DNA from: Bog-113 sp965226755
Lineage (GTDB): Bacteria; Acidobacteriota; Terriglobia; Bryobacterales; Bryobacteraceae
Length of the DNA: 64,000 nt
Assembly: GCA_965226755.1 (NCBI GenBank)
Contig: CBDDDT010000006.1
Location: 1 to 64,000, forward strand
Direction: 5' to 3'
The translations under genes and the position numbers were made by a program. This document shows, in pieces, positions 41,818 to 50,950 of the stretch; the first letter of the stretch is position 1; each line of letters starts with the position of its first letter. The notes beneath the pieces are model-generated. The model did no database searches. It was not told the DNA's origin and saw only the letters and a program-made list of their open reading frames with translations.

Positions 41818-44421
41818 ATGTCCGTAAAGCAATCTACCCTTTTCTGGCGTTTCGGACTCGCGGTGGTGCTTTGCCAAGGCCTTCCGGTTCTGTTGCAAGC
41901 CTTTCAGTCCGGGACGGCCGCCTCTCTCGCCGGAGATTCGTTTACTTCAGCCGCAGGTCCGCTAAACAACGCCAATCAGGGATTCGGATGGGCTGGCCCG
42001 TGGCAGGTCCAGAATGGGGATGCGACTGTTCCGGGATACAACATCGCGGGGGCGGCACCGTTGACTTACCCGGGCGTTTCCAATTCCGGCGACAATTATG
42101 CAATCGGGGGAAGCAGCTATCAATCCGCCGGCCGGTTGCTCGACACCAGTTCTGGCGGCGCATTCGCTCCGTATTTGGTCAATCAATTGATCGGGCAACC
42201 CGGTCAGACCGTGTTTTTTGGTCTTTTAATGCGCAAAGACATCGATACGGACGATCCGATGTCCGTCACGCTGCACCCGGGAAATCCTCCCTGGTGGGTG
42301 GCTACTCCGGGAATCGCGGTGGGCCATTTCGGCAGCGTTTCCGATGTCGGCGGCATCCGCTACTGGTCGCTTTCCGTGAACGGCGCCGTTTATACAACGG
42401 AGGTCCCGGTGGTGGTTGGTCAAACCGCATTCCTGGTTGTCCAGATTAGCTTTGGACCAACGACGACGGCCAGCCTTTATGTGAATCCGCCTTTGAGCGC
42501 GCTTCCCGGAACCCCTTCCGCCGGGGCTGCCATGTCGAGTTCCGCAGCCTTCCAGAGCGTCGCGTTCTACGGCGGCTCCGGGGCTAGTCAAAGCTCGATT
42601 GGAGAACTCCGGTTCGCCGGTACCTATAGCGGTCTTGTTTCGGGAAGCGCGCCGCCGCCGGCCCCTCCGACCAACCTATCCGCCATCCCGGGGAACGCCT
42701 CCGTGGCCCTGTCGTGGACTCCGGTCAACGGAGCTGGCGGTTACCTGGTGTCCCGGATCGTGGGGGGCGTGACGCAGAATCCTATCCCGGCCACCACAAA
42801 CAGCTTCACGGATAGCGGATTGACGAACGGGATCACCTATTCTTATTTTGTCGTCACCTCGAACGGTCCGCTGGTCAGCAGTCCTTCCGCCCAGGTGAGC
42901 ACCGTGCCGCATGGCCCGGCGCCGGCCGCCCGACCGGGGCTGGGAACTAATTTGACGGCAGTCGCCGATTACAACCGCGCGTGGCCTTTCGTGGATGCAT
43001 TCAAAACAGCGCGTCCCTGGATCTCCCAACTTCAGGGCGCTTCATGGGGGCAGGGCCCGCCGCTCCAGGTGAACGCGAACGGCTGGATCACGGCGTTGCA
43101 GCCCGGCCAATATGCCGAGACGATCATGTTCGACAACGCCCAGGACGATGAGGCCGACTACCCGGCCGGCGAGTATACGCTCCTTTACGACGGCGCGGGC
43201 ACGCTCAGCTTCGACCTGCAAAGCGCGACGATCGTCAGCCAGACACCCGGCCGCATGGTCGTGAACGTTCCCACCGGGCTGAACGGGATCTATCTCATCG
43301 AGTCCGCGACCGATCCGCAGAACCCCATCACAAACATCCGGTTCATTCTGCCGGGCTTTGAAAGCACTTATCAAAGCCAGCCATTTCATCCTCTCTTTCT
43401 GAGCCGAATGGAGGGGTACAAGGTAATCCGGTTCATGGAATGGATGGTGACCAACGGATCCGCGGTGCAAAACTGGTCCGATCGGGCAATGACGTCCGAC
43501 TACACCTATTGCTGGCGTGGCGTGCCGCTCGAAGTTATGATTCAGCTGGCGAATACGCTGAATATTAATCCCTGGTTTAACATTCCCGCCCAGGCGAATG
43601 ATAATTACGTGACGCAGTTCGCAACGACCATCGGCAAGGCTCTCAACCCCGGACTGCAAACCTATATCGAATACTCCAACGAGACCTGGAACTCTTCTTT
43701 TTCACAGGCCGCTTACATCCAGAGCCAGGGCCTCGCCTTGGGGTTCGGCACAAATCCCACACTGAACGGCGCATTCTATACGGCGTATCGCTCCGCCCAG
43801 ATCTTCCAGATTTTTCAAGCCGTGCTCGGCGGACCGCCCCGCATTATCCGCGTGATCGCCTCGGAGGCCGCCAATTCCTGGCTTTCCGCGCAAACTCTGG
43901 GATTTCAGAATGCATTCGCCAATGCGGATGTGCTGGCGATCGCCCCTTATTTCAACTGCGACGACACCGCGACGGGGGGCTTCGGCGTACTGGGCGATCC
44001 GTCGACCGCCGCGCAAGTCGCCGCCATGTCGATCAGCCAGGTGAACGCCATTCAGCTTGCCCATATCAGCAACTGCGCCTTGTCGGGGATGCAATCCAAC
44101 GCATCCGTCGCGAGCAGCTACGGGTTGAAAATGGTCGCCTACGAAGGCGGCCAGTCGCTGGTGGGTTACAACGGCGCGGAGAACAATACGGCGCTTACAA
44201 CTCTGTTCGCAAACGTGAATCGCGGCAGCGGGATGAGCCCGCTTTATGCCCAGTATCTGCTCAACTGGGTGGCGGCGGGCGGCGACATGTTCGTACATTA
44301 CAGCGACATTGGAGCGTATGCGAAATACGGATCTTTCGGCGCAATGGAGTATCAGGATCAGGATCCGACTACCTCGCCAAAATATCAGTCATTGATGACG
44401 TTCGCGGCTCAATACCCCTGA
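41818..44421 (+). CDS. Secreted clan GH-A glycoside hydrolase-like protein with LamG-like and FnIII domains
   Basis: This 867-residue exported protein has signal RFGLAVVLCQGLPVLLQAF, an N-terminal beta-sandwich (about 35-275, VFFGLLMRKDIDTDDPMSVT) and an FnIII domain (about 282-365, PPTNLSAIPGNASVALSWTP). A TIM-barrel-like part from about 375 follows. YIEYSNETWNSSFSQAAYI places Asn-Glu where clan A glycosidases have the acid/base, and LKMVAYEGGQSLVGY supplies a second Glu that fits the nucleophile. It is not assigned to a GH family. Its position at the end of the polysaccharide genes suggests a role in trimming or degrading the polymer, but that is inference. Confidence 0.68.
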   Translation: MSVKQSTLFWRFGLAVVLCQGLPVLLQAFQSGTAASLAGDSFTSAAGPLNNANQGFGWAGPWQVQNGDATVPGYNIAGAAPLTYPGVSNSGDNYAIGGSSYQSAGRLLDTSSGGAFAPYLVNQLIGQPGQTVFFGLLMRKDIDTDDPMSVTLHPGNPPWWVATPGIAVGHFGSVSDVGGIRYWSLSVNGAVYTTEVPVVVGQTAFLVVQISFGPTTTASLYVNPPLSALPGTPSAGAAMSSSAAFQSVAFYGGSGASQSSIGELRFAGTYSGLVSGSAPPPAPPTNLSAIPGNASVALSWTPVNGAGGYLVSRIVGGVTQNPIPATTNSFTDSGLTNGITYSYFVVTSNGPLVSSPSAQVSTVPHGPAPAARPGLGTNLTAVADYNRAWPFVDAFKTARPWISQLQGASWGQGPPLQVNANGWITALQPGQYAETIMFDNAQDDEADYPAGEYTLLYDGAGTLSFDLQSATIVSQTPGRMVVNVPTGLNGIYLIESATDPQNPITNIRFILPGFESTYQSQPFHPLFLSRMEGYKVIRFMEWMVTNGSAVQNWSDRAMTSDYTYCWRGVPLEVMIQLANTLNINPWFNIPAQANDNYVTQFATTIGKALNPGLQTYIEYSNETWNSSFSQAAYIQSQGLALGFGTNPTLNGAFYTAYRSAQIFQIFQAVLGGPPRIIRVIASEAANSWLSAQTLGFQNAFANADVLAIAPYFNCDDTATGGFGVLGDPSTAAQVAAMSISQVNAIQLAHISNCALSGMQSNASVASSYGLKMVAYEGGQSLVGYNGAENNTALTTLFANVNRGSGMSPLYAQYLLNWVAAGGDMFVHYSDIGAYAKYGSFGAMEYQDQDPTTSPKYQSLMTFAAQYP

Positions 44422-44450
44422 GATGCCCGCAGCCGCGGATGGCGTCAGGA

Positions 44451-45644
44451 TTAGTCGAGCGATTGGTAGCTGATGAAGATCACCCTTTTTCCATCCGGCG
44501 ACCAAGGCTGCTCGCCCAGCGACTCCTTTCCCCCGGAAAACGTCGCAAGTGTTTTGACGGTCATATCAGCCAGCGACACGATCCGCAGTTCCAGTTCTTT
44601 GTTCGGGAGAGCCTCAGAATCTTTCGGGTAACTCAAGATCAGAAGGGTTTTCCCGTCAGGCGATAAATGAGGCGATACATTGCTGAAATCGTCCGAGGTC
44701 AACTGCTCAGGCTCGGACCCGTCCGCCTTTTTGCGCCAGACTTGAGCGCCGCCACTCTGCTTCGAAGAGAAGTATAGGAATTTCGAAGCGGGCTGTGCGG
44801 CGACAGGAGCCCCCACCGGGGCCGCCGTTCTCAATGGCGTGAAAGGCGTGTCCATTCGCCGGCCGTTTCTCTCATAAGTCAGCGAGTGTCCGTCGGGACT
44901 CCAGCCGGGTGAAGCGAGATGATCCGGCGAGACGTAGCTGGCGCGCGCGTCTCCCGAGAGGAGCACGGTTTCCACCGTACTGTATGTCGTTTTGCGCCGA
45001 GGAACGCTCGTTTCCAACTCGACGTGAGTGAACGACGCGCGTTCCACCGCGTTCTTATCATGTGCGCACACGCCGATGCCGACGTAAAACGGAGCATGCA
45101 TTTCCACCCGCGCGGAGCCTCCCGCAAATTGCAGTTTCCCATTCTCTTCAGCGATCCAAAGGTAAAAGCGGTCGCCATGTTTCTCGATCCTCAGTCGGGA
45201 CGGACCGGAGACGCTCGATTCGATCTCATGCGTGACAGCGCCTTTGGTCTCGCGAAATTGCAGCGAGGTCAATCCTTCACCGTGCCGCGCCGCGTCCACG
45301 TAGGCGGAATCGTCTTCAAAACTCTGCCGAATCATCAGCACTCCCTTGCGATGTGCATCGCCGCCGCTGCCCAGTATGGAAATATCGGCGGCCAGAGTTA
45401 CGTCGGCGGCGGAAATCTTCTTCCAGACGAAATGAAACTCATCGCTGGCGAACCACATGTTTCCGCCGCTGCCGGAGAGCGTGTAGGCGCGCGCGGCGGC
45501 GTCGTATTCCGCCGCACCCGGATGCAGAACGGCGCCCACATCGTTCTGACCTTCGAAGATGCCGAGCCGCGCCTGGGAATTCTGTCCCCGCGCGCACGCA
45601 CATCCCAACAGAATGAACAATGCGAATCGACCAGACCGGAACAT
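44451..45644 (-). CDS. Secreted TolB-like beta-propeller protein
   Basis: A signal peptide (RSGRFALFILLGCACARG) is followed by a concanavalin-like N-terminal half (WFASDEFHFVWKKISAADVT, DDSAYVDAARHGEGLTSLQF) and a C-terminal set of PD40/WD40-like blades: SPGWSPDGHSLTYER, VWRKKADGSEPEQLTSDDF, SPHLSPDGKTLLILSYPKD, PWSPDGKRVIFIS. Biopolymer-transport names are often given to such propellers, but no Tol operon is present. The function is unknown. It faces the glycosidase gene convergently, with about 30 bases between them. Confidence 0.72.
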   Translation of the reverse strand: MFRSGRFALFILLGCACARGQNSQARLGIFEGQNDVGAVLHPGAAEYDAAARAYTLSGSGGNMWFASDEFHFVWKKISAADVTLAADISILGSGGDAHRKGVLMIRQSFEDDSAYVDAARHGEGLTSLQFRETKGAVTHEIESSVSGPSRLRIEKHGDRFYLWIAEENGKLQFAGGSARVEMHAPFYVGIGVCAHDKNAVERASFTHVELETSVPRRKTTYSTVETVLLSGDARASYVSPDHLASPGWSPDGHSLTYERNGRRMDTPFTPLRTAAPVGAPVAAQPASKFLYFSSKQSGGAQVWRKKADGSEPEQLTSDDFSNVSPHLSPDGKTLLILSYPKDSEALPNKELELRIVSLADMTVKTLATFSGGKESLGEQPWSPDGKRVIFISYQSLD

Positions 45645-45698
45645 GTCTCTCCAGGGAAGGAAGGATCCTTCCGGCTTTAGTCTATCCGGGGTGTCTTT

Positions 45699-46502
45699 TT
45701 AGTCCGGGCCCAGGATTACGGAAAGCAGCCGGCGCGCGATGGCGAGGGCGCGGCCATCGGCGTCACAGGCAGGGTCGAGCGAAGCGACCGTGACCGCGGC
45801 GATCGGACGGAGTTTCGCGGCGTGTTGAATTGCGGCTTCGATGTCGCCAGCCAGCAGCCCTTGGGGCGGCGTCCATTCATTCGCGGTGGCTTCGGAGGGA
45901 TCGAGAGCGTCCAGATCCAGGTGAACGTACCAATGGCGAACACGGGCGGCGATTTTCTCCAGCGCTGGACCCACCGCCGCCAGTTCGCGCGCCTGGGTGA
46001 TACGGCTCGCATCCAGCGCGGTCTGTTCTTCCGGGTCGGTTTGCCGCACTCCCGCCAGGATTACGTTGTGCTCGGGGAGCGGCATATAGCCGGGGATCGA
46101 CTGAGCGATCGTTCGCCAGCATCGGCCGGTTGCGACAGCCAGGGCCATGCCGTCGAAGAAGCCGCTGCTCGTCGTTTCCGGCGTATTGAATTCCCCGTGG
46201 GCGTCGAACCAGAGAACGCCGGTAGACTGCGGGCCAAGTCCGGCGATCGTGCCCAGCGCGCTATTGCAATTTCCGGAAAGCACGATGCAGAGTTCACCAT
46301 CGGCCAGCATCCGCTGCACGCGCGGGGAGATCTGGCGAGCGAGGTCGAAAGCGCACTGCACTTCGGGCAGGAGCGCGGTTTCCACGGACTGAACCGGCAA
46401 GCCGTCCAGCACCTTGTTGGCGAGCAGGTAGCCCGGGCCGCGCGCCATGCGTTCGCAGCGATGCCCGGAATCGTACGGGACCTTGAGGACGCGCGCTTTC
46501 AT
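45699..46502 (-). CDS. Arginase-family (ureohydrolase fold) protein with altered metal ligands
   Basis: This 267-residue protein has the ureohydrolase fold. LCIVLSGNCNSALGTIAGLG stands where GGDHS normally is, VLWFDAHGEFNTPETTSSGF stands for DAHxD, and WYVHLDLDALDPSEATANEW carries the DxDxxDP motif. The first His ligand is replaced by Asn and the third carboxylate is Glu, so the dimanganese site is altered. It may hydrolyse an unusual guanidino compound or be inactive. Its start overlaps the end of the rRNA methyltransferase gene by 4 bases. Confidence 0.78.
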   Translation of the reverse strand: MKARVLKVPYDSGHRCERMARGPGYLLANKVLDGLPVQSVETALLPEVQCAFDLARQISPRVQRMLADGELCIVLSGNCNSALGTIAGLGPQSTGVLWFDAHGEFNTPETTSSGFFDGMALAVATGRCWRTIAQSIPGYMPLPEHNVILAGVRQTDPEEQTALDASRITQARELAAVGPALEKIAARVRHWYVHLDLDALDPSEATANEWTPPQGLLAGDIEAAIQHAAKLRPIAAVTVASLDPACDADGRALAIARRLLSVILGPD

Positions 46503-47215
46503 TTAGGCCGCGTTTTCTCGCGCCAGGCGAACAGTACGATGCCGGCGGCCACGGAAACGTTCAAGGAGGCGATCTTCCCGGCCATGGGAATTCGCACCAG
46601 CACGTCGCAGTGTTTGCGGACCAACTCGTGAAGACCGTGACCTTCCGCTCCGAGCACGATGGCGGTGGGCGTGGCCCAATCCACGTCGGCATAATCCACC
46701 CCGCCACGCTCATCCATGCCGTAGATCCAGTAGCCCTCGGATTTCAACTTCTCCAGCGTGCGATTGATGTTGGTGACGCGCGTGACGGGGAGATGTTCGA
46801 GTGCGCCGGAAGCCGCTTTCGCCACGGTTTCGGTGAGACCGGCGGCGCGGCGTTCGGGAATGACGACGGCGTCCGCCCCGGCGGCGTGCGCCGTGCGAAC
46901 GATGGCGCCGAGATTATGCGGATCCTCCACGCCGTCGAGAACGACGACGAGTTTGGCGGTGCCCGAGATATCGTCGAGGTCGGAATATTTCTTCGCGGCC
47001 CCCAGAGCCAGCACGCCCTGGTGCGAGCCGTTGCCGGCCAGCCGGTCCAGCGCATCGCGATTCTCGAAGCGCACGGGCGTGGAGTTCGCGCGCGCCAGAT
47101 CCACGATTTCCTGGATCCTGGCGCCGCCCGCGCCTCTCGCGATCAGAATGCGGTCGAGCGGGTTGCGCGCGCGGAGAGCTTCGGCGACAGGATGAATCCC
47201 CATCAGGACTGCCAT
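46499..47215 (-). CDS. rlmB: SpoU-family RNA 2'-O-methyltransferase (RlmB-like)
   Basis: This 238-residue enzyme has an N-terminal substrate-binding domain (LMGIHPVAEALRARNPLDRI) and a SPOUT methyltransferase domain with the trefoil-knot motifs VVVLDGVEDPHNLGAIVRTA, IVLGAEGHGLHELVRKHCD and IPMAGKIASLNVSVAAGIVL. RlmB methylates G2251 of 23S rRNA; TrmH-type tRNA methylation is the alternative. ATGs at 47236 and 47203 are also possible starts; none has a convincing ribosome-binding site. It is divergent from the asparaginase gene. Confidence 0.85.
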   Translation of the reverse strand: MAVLMGIHPVAEALRARNPLDRILIARGAGGARIQEIVDLARANSTPVRFENRDALDRLAGNGSHQGVLALGAAKKYSDLDDISGTAKLVVVLDGVEDPHNLGAIVRTAHAAGADAVVIPERRAAGLTETVAKAASGALEHLPVTRVTNINRTLEKLKSEGYWIYGMDERGGVDYADVDWATPTAIVLGAEGHGLHELVRKHCDVLVRIPMAGKIASLNVSVAAGIVLFAWREKTRPK

Positions 47216-47249
47216 CCCGTCTAGTTTGCCACGCATAATCGAAAGAGTG

Positions 47250-47753
47250 ATGAAGATCCATCTGCTCTCCACCGGCGGGACCATCGAAAAAATCTACTCC
47301 GAGCAGTCCGGCGCGGTGGAGAACCTCGAAACCAAGATCGACCGTTATCTGAAGCTGCTGCGCCTGCCCGATGTGCATGTCGAGATACAACACTTGATGA
47401 ACAAGGACAGCCTGGAGATGACCGGCGAGGATCGGGAACGAATCCTGGCTAGCGTCGAGCAACTGCTTCCCGATCGTGCGCCGGTCGTGATCACGCATGG
47501 CACGGATACGCTCGTCGATACGGGGCTTTTTTTGAAAGCCCGTATTGCCGGCCTGAGCGTGCCCATTGTGTTTACCGGAGCGATGACTCCGCTCGGATTC
47601 GAGTTGTCGGATGGGCTGCAGAATCTGACCGAGAGCCTGCTGGCCGCCAGGATCCTGCCGGCCGGAGTCTGGCTGGTGATGCACAATCAAGTTTTTCCGA
47701 TTGATCGGGTGCGCAAAGACCGCGATATCGCCCAATTCGTGGGGATCGACTAA
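47250..47753 (+). CDS. Single-domain L-asparaginase-like protein
   Basis: This 167-residue protein corresponds to the N-terminal catalytic domain of class I/II asparaginases. It keeps both Thr signatures (MKIHLLSTGGTIEKIYSE and VVITHGTDTLVDTGLFL) and TGAMTPLGFELSDG, and ends shortly after GVWLVMHNQVFPIDRVRKD. The C-terminal domain, which completes the active site in about 330-residue enzymes, is absent and no remnant follows. A dimeric short form is possible. The stop overlaps the convergent transporter gene by 4 bases. Confidence 0.82.
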   Translation: MKIHLLSTGGTIEKIYSEQSGAVENLETKIDRYLKLLRLPDVHVEIQHLMNKDSLEMTGEDRERILASVEQLLPDRAPVVITHGTDTLVDTGLFLKARIAGLSVPIVFTGAMTPLGFELSDGLQNLTESLLAARILPAGVWLVMHNQVFPIDRVRKDRDIAQFVGID

Positions 47754-48619
47754 GGGAGCGAGAGCGCCAGGAGGGCCCGCGCGGCGACTTCCCGGACCGG
47801 GTGGTGCTCCGCATCCACCTCGTGATTCAATCTGCGCATTGTATCGGTCGTGAAGCGCCCGTCCAGTTCGCGGAGAGCCGCCTCCAGCCCTGGATAGGTG
47901 TTGAGCGCGGCTTCACGGACCACCACCGCCGCTTCGTAAGGCGGAAAGAAATGTTTGTCGTCGGCGAGCACGGTGACGGGCAGGATGCTGAGCGCGCCGT
48001 CGGTGGAATTACCCGCGATCATATCGACTTGTCCCTGCGCCAGAGCCCGATAGAGAAGCCCAAGGTCCATGGTGCGGACCGAGCCGGACTGCTCCAGCCC
48101 GTAGGTTTTGAGCAGGCCCGGAAGCCCGTCGGGCCGGGATTCAAATTCGTAGCCGACACCGATATGCCAGCCCGGTCGATAGCCAGCGGCTTCACTGAGC
48201 GTTTGGAGATGGCGGGATTGCGCATCGGCGCGGCGGATCGCCATGGCGAAGGTGTTCTCGAAACCGAGGGAATTCATCCATCGCAATCCCCAGCGTGCAT
48301 AACCCGCGCGGACGCGCTGCATCGCGATCTTGCGATCCTTCACCACGGGCTGCTTCAACACGGCGGTGAGCGCAGTCCCCGTGTACTCCGGATAAAGATC
48401 GATAGACCCGGTGAGCAGGGCCTGCTGCGCGAGAAACGTGCCGCCCAGATCGAGCTTGCGGCGGACGTCCAGGTGCAGCCGATGTTCCAGATGTTGGGCG
48501 ATGATTTCCCCGAGAACCAGTTGCTCAGTGAAGTTTTTTGATCCGATCGTGAGGTGGCGCTGATGCGAACAGCCGGTCAGAGCCAGAATCGAGACTAGCG
48601 CGATAGCGGCGGGTTTCAC
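47750..48619 (-). CDS. Betaine-type ABC transporter substrate-binding lipoprotein (candidate ergothioneine importer)
   Basis: This 289-residue protein belongs to the OpuAC/OsmF family. Lipobox LALTGC directs lipidation, and the fold reads LTIGSKNFTEQLVLGEIIAQ, LDLYPEYTGTAL-like SIDLYPEYTGTALTAVLK, and VDMIAGNSTDGALSILPVTV. Family members bind quaternary ammonium compounds. It is the last gene of an operon beginning with egtB and egtD and overlaps the permease stop by 4 bases. Since hercynine and ergothioneine are betaines, these are likely ligands; that is inference from context. Confidence 0.85.
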   Translation of the reverse strand: MKPAAIALVSILALTGCSHQRHLTIGSKNFTEQLVLGEIIAQHLEHRLHLDVRRKLDLGGTFLAQQALLTGSIDLYPEYTGTALTAVLKQPVVKDRKIAMQRVRAGYARWGLRWMNSLGFENTFAMAIRRADAQSRHLQTLSEAAGYRPGWHIGVGYEFESRPDGLPGLLKTYGLEQSGSVRTMDLGLLYRALAQGQVDMIAGNSTDGALSILPVTVLADDKHFFPPYEAAVVVREAALNTYPGLEAALRELDGRFTTDTMRRLNHEVDAEHHPVREVAARALLALSLP

Positions 48620-49227
48620 GACAGTCTCCGTTCGAGCCAGCCCAGGAGCTCGTCGGCAATCACGGCCATGAGAGCGGCGGGAATCGCGCCAGCCAGAATT
48701 TGCTGGGTGTCGATGGAGGCGATGCCGCGAAAGATGAAAACTCCCAGGCCGCCCGCACCGATGGCGGCCGCGATGGTGGCCGTCCCGATGGTGGTCACAG
48801 TGGCGATGCGCACGCCGGTCAGAATGGATCGCGCGCCCAGCGGCAATTCAACCCGCCACAGAATCTGACTTCCGGTCATGCCCATGGCGACCGCGGAATC
48901 CCGCACGGCCGCGTCCACGCCAGTAATCCCGACTAGCGTGTTGCGCAAGATGGGCAGCAGCGCGTAAAGGATCAGCGCCACGATGGCAGTGGACTTCCCG
49001 ACGCCTAGGAAGGGGATGGGAATCAAGAAACCGAATAGCGCGAGACTCGGGATAGTCTGCAGGATGTTGGCGAAGCCGAGCGCCCAGCGGCTGATGCGCG
49101 GCCGCCGCGAAATGGCGATCGCGGAGGGAATGGCGATAGCCGCCGCCACCGCCAGCGCGATAGCCACCATGGTGAGGTGTTCGACCGAAAGTTCACCGAT
49201 TTCCTCGAGCAAGGCGCGCGGGATCAC
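48616..49227 (-). CDS. Betaine-type ABC transporter permease
   Basis: This 203-residue inner-membrane permease has about five helices and the OpuCB-like signatures ALGFANILQTIPSLALFGFL, LLPILRNTLVGITGVDAAVR and the EAA loop region DSAVAMGMTGSQILWRVELP, then TIGTATIAAAIGAGGLGVFI. It should form the pore for the ATPase and binding protein encoded on either side. ATGA-type overlaps join all three genes. In described ergothioneine importers of the EgtU type, permease and binding domain are fused; here they are separate polypeptides. Confidence 0.9.
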   Translation of the reverse strand: MIPRALLEEIGELSVEHLTMVAIALAVAAAIAIPSAIAISRRPRISRWALGFANILQTIPSLALFGFLIPIPFLGVGKSTAIVALILYALLPILRNTLVGITGVDAAVRDSAVAMGMTGSQILWRVELPLGARSILTGVRIATVTTIGTATIAAAIGAGGLGVFIFRGIASIDTQQILAGAIPAALMAVIADELLGWLERRLS

Positions 49228-49967
49228 TGCAGCACCTCGAGGAAGCGGCGGGCCTCGTCGCCGGTGGAGTGCTCGAACTCCTCCGGCGTGCCCACGAACT
49301 CCACGTCGCCGTTATGCAGCAGCGCGATCTTCGTCCCAAGCTTCAAGGCCTCGCGCACATCGTGGGTGACGAACACGGAGGTAACGTGCTCGCGCGTCCG
49401 GATATCGAGAAACTGGCGCTGCAGTTCCAGCCGCGTAACGGGATCGAGAGCGCCGAACGGTTCGTCCAACAGCATCAGGCCGGGCCGCGCGGCGAGTGCG
49501 CGGGCTACGCCAACGCGCTGACGCTGTCCTCCGGATAGTTCACGCGGCGCGCGCTGGCCGAAATCGCCCGGCGGCAAGCCAACCTGCTCCAGCAGCTCGG
49601 CCGTGCGCCGCCGAATTTCGTCCGCCGGCCAATTGAGCAGAGAGGGCACAAGCCCTACGTTGCGTTCCACCGTGAAGTGGGGAAACAGGCCGGACTCCTG
49701 AATGACGTAGCCGGTCTTCCGGCGAAGGTCGATCAGATCCCAATCGCGCACCGATTTTCCATCGACTGTGACTTTCCCCGACGTGGGCTGAAGCAGCCCG
49801 TTCACCAGGCGCAGTGCGGTAGTCTTGCCGGAACCGCTCCGGCCGAGCAGAACCAGGGTCTCGCCGGCTTCTACACGAAGCGAAAGCCTGTTGAGGATAA
49901 CCTTCCCGGATGCCTTGTAGGAAACGTCGTGGAACTCGATTGGCAGCGCGCGAGGCCGGTCCATCAA
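49224..49967 (-). CDS. Betaine-type ABC transporter ATP-binding protein
   Basis: This 247-residue ABC ATPase has Walker A LLGRSGSGKTTALRLVNGLL, a Q-loop at YVIQESGLFPHFTVERNVG, signature RELSGGQRQRVGVARALAAR, Walker B PGLMLLDEPFGALDPVTRLE and the switch His in VFVTHDVREALKLG. It resembles OpuCA/ProV ATPases but lacks C-terminal CBS domains, so the usual osmotic gating module is missing. Its start overlaps the egtD stop by 4 bases. Confidence 0.93.
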   Translation of the reverse strand: MMDRPRALPIEFHDVSYKASGKVILNRLSLRVEAGETLVLLGRSGSGKTTALRLVNGLLQPTSGKVTVDGKSVRDWDLIDLRRKTGYVIQESGLFPHFTVERNVGLVPSLLNWPADEIRRRTAELLEQVGLPPGDFGQRAPRELSGGQRQRVGVARALAARPGLMLLDEPFGALDPVTRLELQRQFLDIRTREHVTSVFVTHDVREALKLGTKIALLHNGDVEFVGTPEEFEHSTGDEARRFLEVLQ

Positions 49968-50950
49968 CTCGCCACGAGCAGACTTTCCGCGAACGGCCAG
50001 TCATCGTCGATCCACTGGCTATGACAAGCAAAGCCCCCAGAGGCGGCGAGTTCGCGGACGCTTTGGGGCGTGAACTTGTAACTCGATTCGGTCCAGATCG
50101 TCTCGCCACGGGCGAAGCGGAATGAGGCGTTGAGCGCGCCGATCCGCACGGACTGGGCGCGGGTGGCGCACAGGTGCATCTCCACGCGGGACTCGCTTGC
50201 ATCGAAGCGAGCCTCGTGGGCGAAAGCGCGAACGTCGAAGTCTCCGTCCAGCTCTCGATTGATGCGGGAGAGCAGGTTGCGATTGAAAGCCGCGGTGACG
50301 CCCGCGGGATCATCATAAGCCAGCAAAAGCCGTTCGGGAGGCTGAACGAGGTCCGTACCGAGCAGAAGGCCGTCGCCTTCCCGCAAAGCGCTACGAACGT
50401 CGATAAGGAACTGGGTTGCGTCGGCGCGGGGAAAGTTGCCGATCGTGCTGCCGACAAAAAGCACAGTCACGCGCTCGTGCCGATTTCGTTTCTCCACCGC
50501 GCGCCGCAGTCCGGGCAAGTAGCTGTCGTTTTCCGGCGTAATCTCGACGCCGGATATCGATTCCAGGGTCTTCCGGCAGAGTTCGAGCGCGAAGGGCGAA
50601 ACGTCGATCGGCGCATACCGGACCGCGCCGGCCCGGGCGACCGCCGCTTCCAGCACCCACCGGGTTTTCAAACCGGAACCGCTGCCCAGTTCGATAATGC
50701 GCAGCGGATCAGGACCGTCGCCCACGATCTCCTCGGCGTGTGTTTGCAGCAGCCGGGCGTCGGCGCGCGTCAGCCCATACTCCGGGAGCGCGGTGATGGC
50801 CTCAAACAGAGCGGACCCAACATCGTCATAGAGATAACGCGCCGAGAGCCATTTCTGCCCGGGATGGCTCAAGCCTTCGCAGACGTGATCGGCAAACTGC
50901 TCGTCCGGCTGAGTCGGGTGGGTGGCGCGTGCAATCTGCGTATCGGGCAC
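49964..50950 (-). CDS. egtD: L-histidine N-alpha-methyltransferase EgtD
   Basis: EgtD trimethylates histidine to hercynine with SAM, the first step of ergothioneine synthesis. The 328-residue protein has LSHPGQKWLSARYLYDDVGS, LPEYGLTRADARLLQTHAEE, SAM motif IIELGSGSGLKTRWVLEAA, YAPIDVSPFALELC, VLFVGSTIGNFPRADATQFL, LLLGTDLVQPPERLLLAYDD and VEMHLCATRAQSV, all diagnostic. The GTG start overlaps the egtB stop by one base (TAGTG), which fixes it against a longer open frame lying inside egtB. Confidence 0.95.
   Translation of the reverse strand: MPDTQIARATHPTQPDEQFADHVCEGLSHPGQKWLSARYLYDDVGSALFEAITALPEYGLTRADARLLQTHAEEIVGDGPDPLRIIELGSGSGLKTRWVLEAAVARAGAVRYAPIDVSPFALELCRKTLESISGVEITPENDSYLPGLRRAVEKRNRHERVTVLFVGSTIGNFPRADATQFLIDVRSALREGDGLLLGTDLVQPPERLLLAYDDPAGVTAAFNRNLLSRINRELDGDFDVRAFAHEARFDASESRVEMHLCATRAQSVRIGALNASFRFARGETIWTESSYKFTPQSVRELAASGGFACHSQWIDDDWPFAESLLVAS

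Noticed and set aside
15031..44421. Polysaccharide island as a recent mobile element
   Set aside because: No integrase, transposase, tRNA junction or flanking direct repeat was seen and codon use inside the genes looks like the surroundings; only two intergenic gaps are AT-rich.
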